Of a stretch of DNA of 64,000 bases, positions 1 to 12,297 are shown piece by piece. The stretch is from Mytilus californianus (taxonomy: Eukaryota; Mollusca; Bivalvia; Mytilida; Mytilidae). The number at the start of each line of letters is the position of its first letter. Position 1 is the stretch's first letter. Location of the stretch: assembly GCF_021869535.1 (NCBI RefSeq), contig NW_026262734.1:108039088-108103087 (forward strand), written 5' to 3'. The notes beneath the pieces are model-generated. The model was not told where the DNA came from. It saw only the letters and a list, made by a program, of their open reading frames with translations, and ran no database searches. A program made the position numbers and the translations under genes.

Positions 1-194
1 TCGACCACCGATAAAGAAGTGGGATATACTTTTAAGACTTTTTGTTCTAGTTAAACTTGTCAATAGACTAACAATAAACAAAAAATAGGATCAAAAATGT
101 GTGTGTGCTCCCATAGTTATCGATCATATAGCCTGGAATGGATTTCGATTCTGAAAACATTGTAAACCATTCCTTATTCAACAAGCACTTCTTA

Positions 195-358
195 AAAGAG
201 GGACGAAAGATACCAGAGGGACAGTCAAACTCATAGATCGAAAACAAACTGACAACGCCATGGCCAAGAATAAAAAGACAAACAGACAAATAATAGTACA
301 GATGACACAACATAGCAAACTAAAGACTAAGCAACACGAACCCCAACAAAAACTGGGT
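195..358 (-). repeat. Dispersed repeat family C fragment (reverse orientation)
   Basis: Reverse-oriented copy of a short repeat whose plus-sense hallmark is GCCATGGCGTTGTCAGTTTG. Other copies lie near 10375-10548, 46000-46140, 58235-58345 and 60190-60390. It looks like a truncated interspersed element common in mussel DNA. The open frame at 68-313 falls inside it and is not a gene. Confidence 0.6.
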
Positions 359-524
359 TAAAGTATTTGATGTTGTTGGACATATCGGTATTATATACAG
401 CTTCTAGAATCATTTAAACATTAAACTGTTTACATCAATTAATGAAATAAACAAGAAGTCCGTCCCTCTCTAATAGTTTTCAAGTTAGTTAAAAAGTTTA
501 CAAAGCATATTATGATGCAGTAAA

Positions 525-670
525 TAGATATAAGAAGATGTGGTATGAGTGCCAATGAGACTACCATCCATCCAAGTCACAATTTGTAAAAGTTAACCAT
601 TATAGGTCAAAGTACGGCCTTTAACACGGAGCCTTGGCTCACACCAAACAGCAAGCTATTAAGCATATAT
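525..670 (+). repeat. Dispersed repeat family A (SINE-like), 5' part
   Basis: Contains the family hallmark GATGTGGTATGAGTGCCAAT followed by conserved CAAAGTACGG and CACGGAGCCTTGGCTCACAC blocks. Other copies lie at 4165, 15412 and 24150 (plus) and near 39.9, 40.2 and 42.0 kb (minus). No coding potential is visible. Confidence 0.7.
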
Positions 671-1184
671 AATGCAGTAAACACCAAATACATAAGTGTA
701 TATAGAGGTATTCCCGTAACAGTGTGGACAACCACAATACTTATGTTGGTAATAATACTGAATCATTTACCTTTAACTTGTTTGTCATCGGCTATCGATA
801 ACAATGATTTTACGCTCACGCAGTCTGTCAGAGGCCTTCCTAGGGGGTATTTAAATAGAATAAAAGAGTAAAGTTCATGCATGAGAATAAGAAGCAAAAA
901 GAATTTTTAAGTATTCAACATTGTAATCAACATATAAGGTTTTGTTATTCGTATTATTTGATTTATTCGTTTAGAATCTTTGGCGACCCCACTGTTTAAA
1001 TGTCTACAACAAGTGCGATGTGATAATTCAGCGTTACAGAGGAACGATCACCTAATCTGACCCAGTCAATTTATAAAATATGCGCGTCACGAAATGGTTT
1101 CGTCCACACTGGTATGAAAACGACTCTATTACTAGTATACTGAGATGGATAAAAGACATTCTCACAGCAACAGGTAAGACTCAC
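671..1184. other. Gene 3' intron, no recognised content
   Basis: Lies between the last visible FReD exon and family A repeat. I find no further FReD exon here, so the terminal exon should lie left of base 1. Confidence 0.4.
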
Positions 1185-1355
1185 CAGCAGTACTGCTCGC
1201 TACGTAACCGCTTATTTCCAATTCATAGTTTGTTGTTACATCTCCGATAAAGAATCTAGTATATTTAGCCCATGCAGAATTTCCTTCAAAATCCTCCAAA
1301 TCTACCCGTAGTTGATAATCACCAGTTGAGACAATTTTGTGAATTTTTGCATTTC
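1185..1355 (-). CDS. FReD-protein exon 6 (fibrinogen-like domain, middle part)
   Basis: Encodes the stretch beginning GNAKIHKIVSTGDYQLRVDL and ending in SGYVASSTAG, a typical middle portion of a fibrinogen C-terminal (FReD) domain, including the usual acidic DLEDFEGN strand and a Tyr/Phe-rich segment. The acceptor is TTACAG at 1356-1361 and the donor GTGAGT at 1179-1184. The exon is 171 nt, phase 1 at both ends, so it fits exon 5 upstream and would splice to a final exon carrying the calcium-binding and C-terminal part, which is off the left edge. FReD domains in molluscs usually bind carbohydrate or acetylated ligands in secreted lectin-like proteins. That function is inferred from the family, not shown here. 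Confidence 0.9.
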
Positions 1356-2853
<1,498 letters not shown>

Positions 2854-2984
2854 TGTCCAACCACCATCATCTGTTTCCATTTCACAATAGGCATCGAACT
2901 TTGCATATGTTGTTGGATGAATACTGTAAACCCCAGAACCACAGTGGCGTGGTATATCAGCACAATCATGTGGTGGATATAGAA
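2854..2984 (-). CDS. FReD-protein exon 4 (start of fibrinogen-like domain)
   Basis: Encodes PPHDCADIPRHCGSGVYSI through to AYCEMETDDGGWT, the canonical opening of a FReD domain: DC.DI....GSGVY.I then F.VYCDM.TDGGGWT-like. Three cysteines are visible, including the one in the AYCEM motif. The acceptor is TTTTAAAAG before 2984 and the donor GTAAGT after 2854. The exon is 131 nt, entering in phase 1 and leaving in phase 0, in register with its neighbours. The linker residues VLYPPH join the preceding Sushi module. Confidence 0.95.
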
Positions 2985-3049
2985 CTTTTAAAAGGCGAAA
3001 AAAGTGGTTAAGATATATTATCATTCGTTCAAAATTTCACAACCAAAAA

Positions 3050-3600
3050 CTATTGATTGATATAACATAAACGGTACCAAGTTTTCTGCACCGGATGCGC
3101 ATTTCGACAATCAATATCTCTTCAGAGATGCTCGAGGCCTAAATATTTAAAAATCCAAAGCTTATTAAAAGGATGAAGAGCTATAAACCAAAAAGGACAA
3201 AAAAATATACCCAAAGCCGGGAAAGAAATCAGAGCTTTGCATGAGGGAGATACATTCCTTAATTTTAGATAATTTCAAAAATTTTGTAACAGCAAATTTT
3301 ATTAACACAAAATCCGTATTTTCATGCCAGTACCGAAGTACTGGCTACTGGGATGGTGATACCCTCGGGGACTATCAGTCCATCAGCTGAGGCATCGACC
3401 CAGTGGTAGTAATAACATAAACGGTTCTAATTTTTTCTGCACCAGATGCGCATTTCGACAATCAATGTCTCTTCAGTGATGTTCGAGGCCAAAATATTTG
3501 AAAGTCCAAAGCTTATTAAAAGGATGCAGAGGCATCGACCCAGTGGTAGTAATAACATAAACGGGTGATACCCTCGGGGACTATCAGTGATTGTTATTTG
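3050..3600. repeat. Composite dispersed repeat with internal direct copies
   Basis: A block starting AACATAAACGG and containing GATGCGCATTTCGACAATCA occurs at about 3064-3130 and again at 3412-3481, with a third partial start at 3553. A second motif, GAGGCATCGACCCAGTGGTA, occurs at about 3390 and 3529. A palindrome CCAGTACCGAAGTACTGG sits near 3326-3344. I recognise this as a widespread mussel repeat of uncertain class. Open frames here are not genes. Confidence 0.6.
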
Positions 3601-4164
3601 CTTTACCTGTTGCGACAATTATTTCATGCATTATCAGGACGACATTAAATGGCAGATGTCACTGGTGGCGTTGGAACTGGAGTTCACAACTATATTTTTT
3701 GTTTGGTTGGTGTAGCACGATCTTAGTTTTTGTGCAGTATTTTGAGGACTTCTCTTTGTTTGTTCGTCGACTTATCGTTTGAACTGTTATCGATATTTGT
3801 TTTATTTTCTCCCTCTGTATGTTTCTCTACTCTTTATCACTGTTATTTTTCGGGAAAACACCTTAGGAATTAGCCAATGATATCATGGGCGTTAACTGAC
3901 TAGTCTATACTTAACAAAAACTACGTATAGTGCATCTGCTACCTCATCACGTTTATATATAATCTAAAGTAAGTAGAGCATTTAATATAAACTATCTAAC
4001 ATATCTACTATAATACGTAATTCAAAATGCACCTGTTAAGTCGATACGAAAATAAGGAAGCAATATAAAAGAAGGTTATTTAAGGTGGGTGGATGGAATT
4101 AACTAACTTATTTACTCACATTTGGCTATGAGTGTGAATTACATCAGAATAAAAACAAAATTAT

Positions 4165-4460
4165 TCAGTAGATATAAGAAGATGTGGTATGAGTGCCAAT
4201 GAGACAACTCTCCATCAAAGTCAAAACTTATAAAAGTAAACCAATATAGGTCAAAGTACGGTCTTCAACACGGAGCCTTGGCTCACACCGAACAGCAAGC
4301 TATAAAGGGCCCCGAAAATTACTAGTATAAAACCATTCAAATGGGAAAACCAACGGTCTAATCTATATAAAAAACGAGAAACGAGAAACACTTATAAAAA
4401 ACATCAACAAACAACAACTTCTGAACATCAGATTCCTGATTTAGGACAGGTGCAAACAAT
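4165..4460 (+). repeat. Dispersed repeat family A, longer copy
   Basis: Begins with the GATGTGGTATGAGTGCCAAT block and runs through GGCCCCGAAAATTACTAGTA, then the downstream part ending near TGATTTAGGACAGG. It matches the copy at 24150-24560 over most of its length. Confidence 0.65.
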
Positions 4461-4501
4461 TGCAGCGGGTTAAAAGATATACATTGTATGCGCAAACTTA
4501 C

Positions 4502-4684
4502 CTTGTTCTATACAATAAAACAAAATTTTCCATTTACCGTAGTCCGTACATACAGCAAATGGACGTCCTACCAAAGCAAACCCGTCATTACATTTAAATT
4601 TATTTCCAGTGCCAAGATTTCTATATAAGCCAAATGTCTCTATGCTCATAGCATCATATATATCTGGCAACAAGTCATCACAGT
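4502..4684 (-). CDS. FReD-protein exon 3 (Sushi/CCP-like module)
   Basis: Encodes a single Sushi/complement-control-protein-like module: four cysteines spaced as CDD...KC.DGF...AVCTDYGKW...YC, with the usual Tyr/Phe-rich centre and G-W near the third and fourth cysteines. The acceptor CTTTTACAG and donor GTAAGT are good. The exon is 183 nt with phase 1 at both ends, the classic arrangement for a shuffled CCP module. It joins exon 2 through a split Tyr codon and exon 4 through a split Val codon. CCP modules usually mediate protein or glycan contacts in secreted proteins. Confidence 0.85.
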
Positions 4685-5255
4685 CTGTAAAAGGTAGAAA
4701 ATTGTATATATTTCTAGAACTAATTGGCAGAATAAATTTTTCATAGCACTGACGTTTGCTTCATGGAATCATTCATGACTACTGGTTTATCAACAGTTGA
4801 TTTATTATGTTTATTACAGGTTCAATTTAGGGTAAAGTCACCCAGGCTTCTCCTGTCCGGCAGTACTGTTTTTTTTAAATGTGTTTTTAAATTCCCATTT
4901 TTAGTAAAGAAGCCTTGCTTTATAGTTTTCATAGTTTTCAAAGATTTCAGACGAATTAACAAGGAAAGTACCTGGGTAATGTCATCTTTTATTTATGCAT
5001 GTTTATAAATATTTCTTACTTTATAAACATAATTTATAGAAATATATCCAACTTTTATATAACTGGGGTCGAATTATTAAGTTCATATTTTAAAGCTGAG
5101 TATGATTTTATTTACATATCGTTTCGTTATATTCTAAAGCTAAAAGGTCACGTCCTCAAAACATTAAGACATAAAAGATATGATTAGAGATATACAGAGG
5201 TCTGCTAATGAACGTTTACAAGTAGATGTGAAACAAGAGTGAGGGAGAGTTGGTG

Positions 5256-5261
5256 GGATAT
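5256..5261. repeat. Target-site duplication, left (GGATAT)
   Basis: GGATAT directly abuts the left end of the foldback element and recurs directly after its right end. Confidence 0.75.
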
Positions 5262-5747
5262 TACGGAAGCCGGTTAGTGTCAAGGTGGAGTTTTCATTTT
5301 TAAGTCGTTATAACGACTTAGCTAACTTGTTATAACGACTCAGCTTATCTAAATTGTTATAACAACTTAGCTAACTCGTTATAACGACTAAGCTTACTCG
5401 TTTAAACAACTTAGCTTACTCATTTAAACGAGTTAGCTAAGTCGTTATAACAAGTATGCTAAGTTGTTATAACGGGTTTGATTACCTAAGTCGTTATAAC
5501 GAGTTAGCTTAGTCGTTTTAATGAGTTAACTTAGTCGTTTAAACGAGTTAACTTAGTCGTTTAAACGAGTTAACTAAGTCGTTTAAACGAGTTAACTAAG
5601 TCGTTTAAACGAGTTAGCTTAGTTGTTTAAACAAGAAAGCTAAGTTGTTATAACGAGTTAGATAAGATAAGTCGTAATAACAAGTTAGCTTAGTCGTTAT
5701 AACGACTTAAAAATAAAACTCCACCATGACACTAATTGGCTTCTGTA
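5262..5747. mobile_element. Foldback/MITE element with palindromic core
   Basis: Terminal inverted repeats begin TACGGAAGCCGGTTAGTGTC on the left; the right end, read on the minus strand, begins TACAGAAGCCAATTAGTGTC. Both continue through GGTGGAGTTTT and AAGTCGTTATAACGACTT. The interior is almost wholly built of short units such as GTCGTTATAACGAGTTAGCT in both orientations, so each strand can fold into many hairpins. No coding sequence is present. The 6-bp duplication GGATAT flanks it. The ends resemble those of the element at 13286-15250, suggesting one non-autonomous family. Confidence 0.85.
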
Positions 5748-5753
5748 GGATAT
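5748..5753. repeat. Target-site duplication, right (GGATAT)
   Basis: Direct repeat of 5256-5261 on the other side of the foldback element. Confidence 0.75.
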
Positions 5754-6804
5754 AGATTGTGTGTATGTTCATTCAGTTTATCTTCTTTTGATTTTTTTAG
5801 TGTGATTATTTCCGATATACTACATGTTTTGTAAAATTTAGGCAAGTTTTGTTAATTACGCTAACAATATAGTAATAACTATAGTATTTTCCGTGTTGTG
5901 ATGTTGATTTAATCTCTATATCCTTTGATGAAAATATTATGTAAATGCCACTTTGTATGTCCCTTGAATATAAATTCAAAATGTATCAAATACCAGTATT
6001 AATATTTTTTATGGTTGTCGTGTATTTATTTATTAGATAATGAAACACTTTGAAAACGTCAAAGATACCTTGAATAATTTGTTTGTCATTAAGTTCTAAT
6101 AAGATATATGCCATCCCTATTGGATAAAGGTATTTTACTACAACATGTCTTATGCAACATGTTTGTTTTTGGAGTATAAGAATATGCCTTACTTGTATTC
6201 GATTTGACTAAAACTTTATGAGGTCAAATATTTAAGGGATGTAGTAAGGTGAAATTAAAAAAAAATTAGGAAGTTAAAATTGATACTAAACATCAGAACA
6301 AAATAAGCTGAAAATATTGGTAGGATATGAACTTTTCGAGATATTAGATTTTTCAAAAATGGAGGGGAAAGACCGAATTTGACTTTTAGCTTATATTTAG
6401 CATTGCCACTATTTGGGTCTCAAATCGTAAGACAAGAAATCTAAAATCTGCTTAAATTTAAGTAATGACCTTTTTGAGCTATTGTAGTCTTCTACGGAAA
6501 GAAAACTGGGTGATGTTGGGCAAAATATTTTTTGGAAAGAATCAAAGAAGTCCGATCTTCAGACAAAATTTCCTAAACCTGAAATGACTCTATCCTTAAC
6601 TGCATAAAGTTCACAACATTATATTGACATCATAACTGACGTTTCTGCACTAAGTGTCCTTATCAAATAAACTTATTCATATGTAATATGTAATAAACAA
6701 ATTTTAAAAGAAGAGAATTTTTTCCAAGTTTTTTAATTGCAGTGCTGAATAATGGTTCTTATTTAACACCCTCCTTTTGAAAATGCACTGACATTCATAC
6801 TTAC

Positions 6805-6895
6805 ACGCAGTCATACACGTATATCCTCCATTATCATCTTTAACACATTTTTGTCCTGCTGCACAATTGTGATTTGTGCAAACTCCTGCAAAAGA
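6805..6895 (-). CDS. FReD-protein exon 2 (EGF-like module)
   Basis: Encodes SFAGVCTNHNCAAGQKCVKD, then NGGYTCMTA and a split Tyr codon: an EGF-like module with at least four cysteines (C.NHNC..GQKC...YTC) of the type seen after PAN domains in bivalve proteins. I chose the acceptor ATATTTCAG before 6895 because it keeps phase 0 with exon 1; a second AG nine bases further on (TTTTGCAG) would be out of phase. The donor is a perfect GTAAGT after 6805. Length is 91 nt, phase 0 in and 1 out. Confidence 0.85.
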
Positions 6896-8822
6896 CTGAA
6901 ATATCCAAATATAATACAATTACTGTCATGATGATACACTTGTAACATGTGTAAATCAATTGTAATAATAATATATGTGTATATTTAATATAGCTTCAAT
7001 ATTGTAAACATCATGGCAACTTAAATGTTTTATACTTGCATAAACCTCTTTCATCACATCAAAAGTATTTATTCCTTAACAGGAGAAACAGTTATCAAAT
7101 TTTTCATGAATTATTTCATCTAGAAATAATTTTCAGTACATATTATTAGAACTATGAATTATGAATGCATTTAGCTCGTCGAACGAGTTAACAAACATTA
7201 AGTCATTATTTAGTTTGTGTGTGTGTGTAAAATCTATAAAATCTTTGATTTTCATACTTAAAAAATAATAACCACGTCACCACGCCTTGGAATCTTCCTA
7301 ATTAATATGACACAATTTTGAGAATGATTAAATAACCTCCGGAAGTGACCAGTTACGGAAATGGAATCATATCGAATAGAAAAAATACAAGATTGAAGGG
7401 TTCAAATTAAATCTTTTCTACAGCCTTTGTTTACCACCCTTCAATTTAAATTAGGGAATGTAAAAAGAAAGAAAGAAACAATATTTAATTTGTCTATTTT
7501 TTTTCTGTCTGAAACACTATTCTAGAAAAGCCTTCATCGCCAACGCTCAAATCCAACCAATTGAAAACCAAGGATGTGTTCATATTCAAATCAAAGGATG
7601 TCAATCGGATACCAAATTGTCCAAACGGTTATCTGATATGGAAATTTGTGGGAAATCGAATGCTCCTTTATGATTTTTTAGGGAAATTTCGAAAGAGAAC
7701 GAAAAACTGAATGGAGATTTCCGCCATGTTCGTTGACGCTTATTTCTTTATTATTATGATAGTAGTTCCCACTGTAGACCAAATGGAAATTCTTACCAAT
7801 AAGGCTACTTTCGAAGGCATATCATTCTTTGATTTTTATTATTAATTTAATGGATTAAATTTGACATCCTAAGTCTCTCCTGGGAACACCTGTTTCGTTT
7901 CAGGAACCCCATCAGTATTTCATTTCTTATTTTTTCTATTTGAAATATTCTATCATCACTTTATAAAGTCAGGAATGTGACAGTTGTTATCCATTCGTTT
8001 GAGGTGTTTGAGCTTTTGATTTTGCCATTTGATTAGGGACTTTCCTTTTTGAATTTTCCTCAGAGTTCAGTATTTTTGTGATTTTACTTTTCATAGGCAA
8101 TTGGAGCGTCGTCCCTACTATTTGTTTTATGTTTCAGTCTTTCCAGTAAATCATCTTTCAATGATTTAACTATTTTAACTTAGCTCTACTTAGTATATAG
8201 CAATCAGTATGTTATGTCCCTTTGGTATCTTTTGCCACTCATTTTCTATCTGGACATCATAAAAAATTAATCTTGTCAAGTGATATTTTATTTGATTCAG
8301 TATCATCCGGGGAAAATAAAGTCTCAGATGCCATTTTTGTCTATCAGCAGTTTAGGTACTAGTACCCTGGACTGACATATTCATGTTTTAGAATTAATCC
8401 TTTTGTTCAATTGGTTTTATATTCTTCTTTCTTTTATTTATCATTTGTCAAGTATTTCACACATTGGGATAAGTAGGGAATTTGGTACTAAATAAACGAT
8501 AATTTTTTAAGTGTCTACTTTATGTACGTATGACCGTCATTATAAAAAAATCGTTTTACTTATTTTGAATATGCCTCTATTAAACGAATAAATAAATAGG
8601 TAAATAAATAAATCGGTGAAAACGTTTTCAATTCCTTTGCTTTTAAACATGAAAAAAAAGAATAAAGCAGCTGTTATTATACAATCAATTAAAATGGTAC
8701 ACATTTGCTTAAATTAAAATCGATATACACTTTAAAAGTAGATCATGTACGATGAAAAAACTCTTCGAATGTTTAAAAGTAAAAAATAAATGCGATAAAT
8801 ATGACACAATATGCCAGCTTAC
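6896..8822 (-). other. Intron 1
   Basis: Intron between the PAN exon and the EGF exon. From 7968 rightwards it belongs to the first copy of the 1.9-kb tandem duplication. I see no recognisable feature at 6960-7960. Confidence 0.6.
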
Positions 8823-9831
8823 ATTTGGCCAAGTTGAGATCTTACTAAAACTGCAACCATCTTCCTCTACCAATTCTCCATCAGTCATTTCTCCAACTAC
8901 GTCACAAAGAATCCAGTTCTTTCTATAGTTAATGGCAGTGCATTGTGATGTTATGAAACATTCTTGAACACATGTTAGCAAGGTGGTGTGTCGTATTCTA
9001 CGTAAGATATTAGTTTGCTGACATTTTCTATGCTGTAAATGTCCTATCACAGTAATGTCGTATGGGTGCTGACACTCATAATCGTTTTGGTCACAAACGT
9101 CTTCTAAGAATGCCCAGACAAAAGTTAAAACCAGCAAAATAACGGGGTAAAATGCTAACGAAAAGTCCATACTGTTATTCTTCTTGGAAAGAATTAGTTG
9201 AAATGGTTGAAAGTTTTTTTCGTCATTAACATATGCAATTTGTAACGCTACTATACTGATGACTGGCAATAATGGTTGACTATTTATATTCCGTAGATAA
9301 TTTTAATTTCCGTTCTTTACATATAGAAATTAGTACTAAACCATCAAATAAAAATGGCAGTGATCAATTTCGTGTGTTTCATAAATAGATGGATAAACAT
9401 ATGTTAAACCGTTAGAGGCAAATATTACAATCAAAAGTCATGTCATCTCACCAAAAAAGGTTGTTATAAATATCAATAGACAAGTTTTTTTCAGCATGTA
9501 CCTGTTGTCGCTGTAAAACAATTCTTTTGATGGTAAACGAAGCATGCGCCAATTACTAATCTACCTACGTACTCACAAACTAAGAAACTCATAGTGAAAA
9601 AAGCACAGTTCATACATTTCAATTCCATAGTTTTTATAATTATTGAAACTCTAATTTCATAGTTCAATGCTTCTTTGTACTGCTTAAAACATTAATTTCA
9701 CATGTTAATGCTTCCTCACTCAAAGCATAAATTATGAATAGTGTCCAATTAATAAATCCAATGTGTTTAGTAGAAACATGTGAAAATGATGACTTTAATC
9801 CACAATTTTCTACTCAAGAAAATGCCTGTAC
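7968..9831. repeat. Tandem segmental duplication, copy 1
   Basis: This stretch, from GGAATGTGACAGTTGT to TGCCTGTACC, is repeated at 9832-11784 with only scattered differences. It carries the intact first exon of the FReD-type gene. A copy of the dispersed repeat that also forms the 3' end of the Penelope-like element (seen here as CTCAGAGTTCAGTATTTTTG) stands at its start and at both later junctions. Confidence 0.9.
8823..9170 (-). CDS. FReD-protein exon 1 (signal peptide and PAN/apple-like domain)
   Basis: The 116-codon first coding exon starts at the only in-frame ATG, which has A at -3 and G at +4. Residues 1-20 (MDFSLAFYPVILLVLTFVWA) form a signal peptide. The mature part has cysteines at 26, 33, 50, 67, 71, 77, 89 and 106; the run C67-x3-C71-x5-C77 followed by AINY is typical of PAN/apple-like domains, which bind proteins or sugars. 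The exon ends in phase 0 at ...STWPN before the donor GTAAGC. Together the six exons predict a secreted PAN-EGF-Sushi-FReD protein, probably a lectin-like recognition or adhesion molecule; the ligand is not predictable. The frame is open upstream to 9269 but without an ATG. A near-identical exon at 10853-11200 is broken. Confidence 0.85.
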
Positions 9832-10374
9832 CAAGTCCGGAATATGACAGTTGTCCTTTCGTTTGATGTGTTTGAGCTTTTAATTTTACCATTTGATTAG
9901 GGACTTTCCTTTTTGAATTTTCCTCGGAGTTCAGTATTTTTGTGATTTTACTTTTTTATAGGCAATTGGAGCGTCGCCCCCACTGTTAGTTTTATGTTTC
10001 AGTCTTTCCAGTAAATCATCTTTCAATGATTTAACTATTTTGACTTAGCTTAACTTAGTATATAGCAATCAGTATGTTATGTCCCTTTGGTATCTTTTGC
10101 CACTCATTTTCTATCTGGACATCATAAAAAATTAATCCTGTCAAGTGATATTTTATTTGATTCAGTATCATCCGGGGAAAACAAAGTCGCAGATGCCATT
10201 TTTGTCTATCAGCAGTTTAGGTACTAGTACCCTGGACTGACATATTCATGTTTTAGAATTAATCCTTTTGTTCAATTGGTTTTATATTCTTCTTTCTTTT
10301 ATTTATCATTTGTCAAGTATTTCACACATTGGGATAAGTAGGGAATTTGGTACTAAATAAACGTTAATTTTTTA

Positions 10375-10548
10375 TTTGTCATTCGTGTCTACTTTATGTT
10401 GCTCAGTCTTTAGTTTTCTATGTTGTGTCATCTGTACTATTATTTGTCTGTTTGTCTTTTTATTTTTGGCCATGGCGTTGTCAGTTTGTTTTCGATCTAT
10501 GAATTTGACTGTCCCTCTGGTATCTTTTGTCCCTCTTATATGTACGTC
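10375..10548 (+). repeat. Family C fragment present only in duplication copy 2
   Basis: Extra 170 bases interrupting the match to copy 1 between CGTGTCTACTTTATGT and ATGTACGT. It contains GCCATGGCGTTGTCAGTTTG. It is either an insertion after duplication or a loss from copy 1; the shared words at its edges leave both possible. The open frame 10376-10618 is this repeat, not a gene. Confidence 0.65.
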
Positions 10549-10852
10549 TGACCGTCATTATAAAAAAATCGTTTTACTCTATTTACTTATTTTGAATATG
10601 CCTCTATTAAACGAATAAATAAATAGGTAAATAAATAAATCGGTGAAAACGTTTTCAATTCCTTTGCTTTTAAACATAATTAAAAAAAAACATAAAGCAG
10701 CTATTGTTATACAATCAATTAAAATGGTACACATTTGCTTAAATCAATATCGATGGACACTTTGAAAGTAGATCATGTACGATGAAAAAACTCTTCGAAT
10801 GTTTAAAAGTAAAAAATAAATGCGATAAATATGACACAATATGCCAGCTTAC

Positions 10853-11200
10853 ATTTGGCCAAGTTGAGATCTTACTAAAACTACAACCATCTTCCTTTAC
10901 CAATTCTCCATCAATTATTTCTCCAACTACGTCACAAAGACTCCAGTTCTTTCTATAGTTAATGGCAGTGCATTGTGATGTTATGAAACATTCTTGAACA
11001 CATGTTAGCAAGGTGGTGTGTCGTATTCTACGTAAGATATTAGTTTACTGACATTTTCTATGCTGTAAATGTCCTATAACAGTAATGTCGTATGGATGCT
11101 GACACTCATAATCGTTTTGGTCACAAACGTCTTCTAAGAATGCCCAGACAAAAGTTAAAACCAGCAAAATAACGGGGTAAAATTCTAACGAAAAGTCCAT
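10853..11200 (-). pseudogene. Duplicated PAN/signal-peptide exon with premature stop
   Basis: Copy of exon 8823-9170 with the ATG at 11198-11200, signal peptide (Ala6 changed to Glu) and the same donor GTAAGC. Codon 52 is TAA (11045-11047) where the other copy has CAA (Gln52), so translation from this start stops after 51 residues, inside the PAN domain. The remaining downstream frame is open and well conserved, so the loss looks recent. It lies 5' of the intact exon and no EGF, Sushi or FReD exons accompany it. It could still act as an untranslated upstream exon or promoter copy; transcript data would decide. Confidence 0.85.
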
Positions 11201-11784
11201 ACTGCCATTCTTTGGAAAGAATTAGTTGTAATGGTTGAAAGTTTTTTTCGTCAATAACATATGCAATTTGTAACGCTACTATACTGATGACTGGCAATAA
11301 TGGTTGACAATTTATATACCGTAGATAATTTTAATTTCCGTTCTTTACCTATAGAAATTATAACTAAACCATCAAATAAAAATGGCAGTGATCAATTTCA
11401 TGTGTTTCATAAATAGATGGATAAACAATAGACCAGTTTTTTTTTCAGCATGTACCTGTTGTCGCTGTAAAACAATTCTTTTGATGATTAACGAAGCATG
11501 CGCCAATAATTAATCTACCTACGTACTCAAAAACTAAGAAACTCATAGCTAAAAAAGCACAGTTCATACATTTCAATTCCATAGTTTTTATAATAATTGA
11601 AACTCTACTTTCATAGTTCAATGCTCCTTTGTACTGCTTAAAACATAAATTTCACATGTTAATGCTTCCTCACTCAAATCATAAATTATGAATAGTGTCC
11701 AATTAATAAATCCAATGTGTTTAGTAGAAACATGTGAAAATGATGACTTTAATCTACAATTTTCTACTCAAGAAAATGCCTGTA

Positions 11785-12290
11785 CCAAGTCAGGAATATG
11801 ACAGTTGTCCTTTCGTTTGATGTGTTGTGAGCTTTTAATTTTGCAATTTTATTAAGGACTTTCCGTTTTGGATTTTCCTCGGAGTTCAGTATTTTTTATT
11901 TTTGTGATTTTACTTTTTACTAGTAAATATCTATTGTTAAATCCGAAAAAGATTTAACAATCTAGCAATAACAAAGTATTTTCTATAAAGCCAAAGATAT
12001 AGTATAAGCAACAATATTGAGGGGATGACACGTTTTTGGGGATGTGGTTTATAAGGGGTAAAAAGGTGAGGTATGGGATAAAGAGGGTAAAGAATGGGAT
12101 CTTGGACTTTATTTTTCTCGGACTCCACTGAATCAAATAAAAATTCGTAAGCAAAAATTCGTAAGGGTTCCGCGGAACCCAGTGTCTCGCCTACTTTTGC
12201 TGTTGTCTATGTTTTCAGTGTGATAGGGGAATGCACATAATAGATACAATTAATGAAATGGTTTATGAATATAATAAATGTTTTTGAAAC
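11785..12290. other. Partial third repeat start, then no recognised content
   Basis: Bases 11785-11925 repeat the start of the duplicated unit. The rest to 12290 has no feature I can support; the two overlapping open frames at 11937-12154 are composition-driven. Confidence 0.5.
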
Positions 12291-12297
12291 TTTAACT

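Larger units (their letters stand above)
2985..4501 (-). other. Intron 3
   Basis: Intron between the Sushi exon and the FReD start. It holds the repeat cluster at 3050-3600 and a family A copy at 4165-4460. The interval 3620-4160 shows nothing recognisable. Confidence 0.6.
4685..6804 (-). other. Intron 2
   Basis: Intron between the EGF and Sushi exons. It contains the foldback element at 5262-5747. The rest (4700-5250 and 5760-6190) has no recognised content; 6195-6600 may be an old repeat, since a related run around AAAATTGATACTA recurs near 37595. Confidence 0.6.
9832..11784. repeat. Tandem segmental duplication, copy 2
   Basis: Second copy of 7968-9831, longer because of an inserted family C fragment at about 10375-10548. 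After 11784 the sequence restarts the same unit (to about 11925), giving a third partial copy consistent with unequal exchange. Confidence 0.9.

Noticed and set aside
10376..10618. Membrane-protein-like open frame MSFVSTLCCSVFSFLCC
   Set aside because: Hydrophobicity comes from a T-rich family C repeat; the same words occur in other repeat copies.
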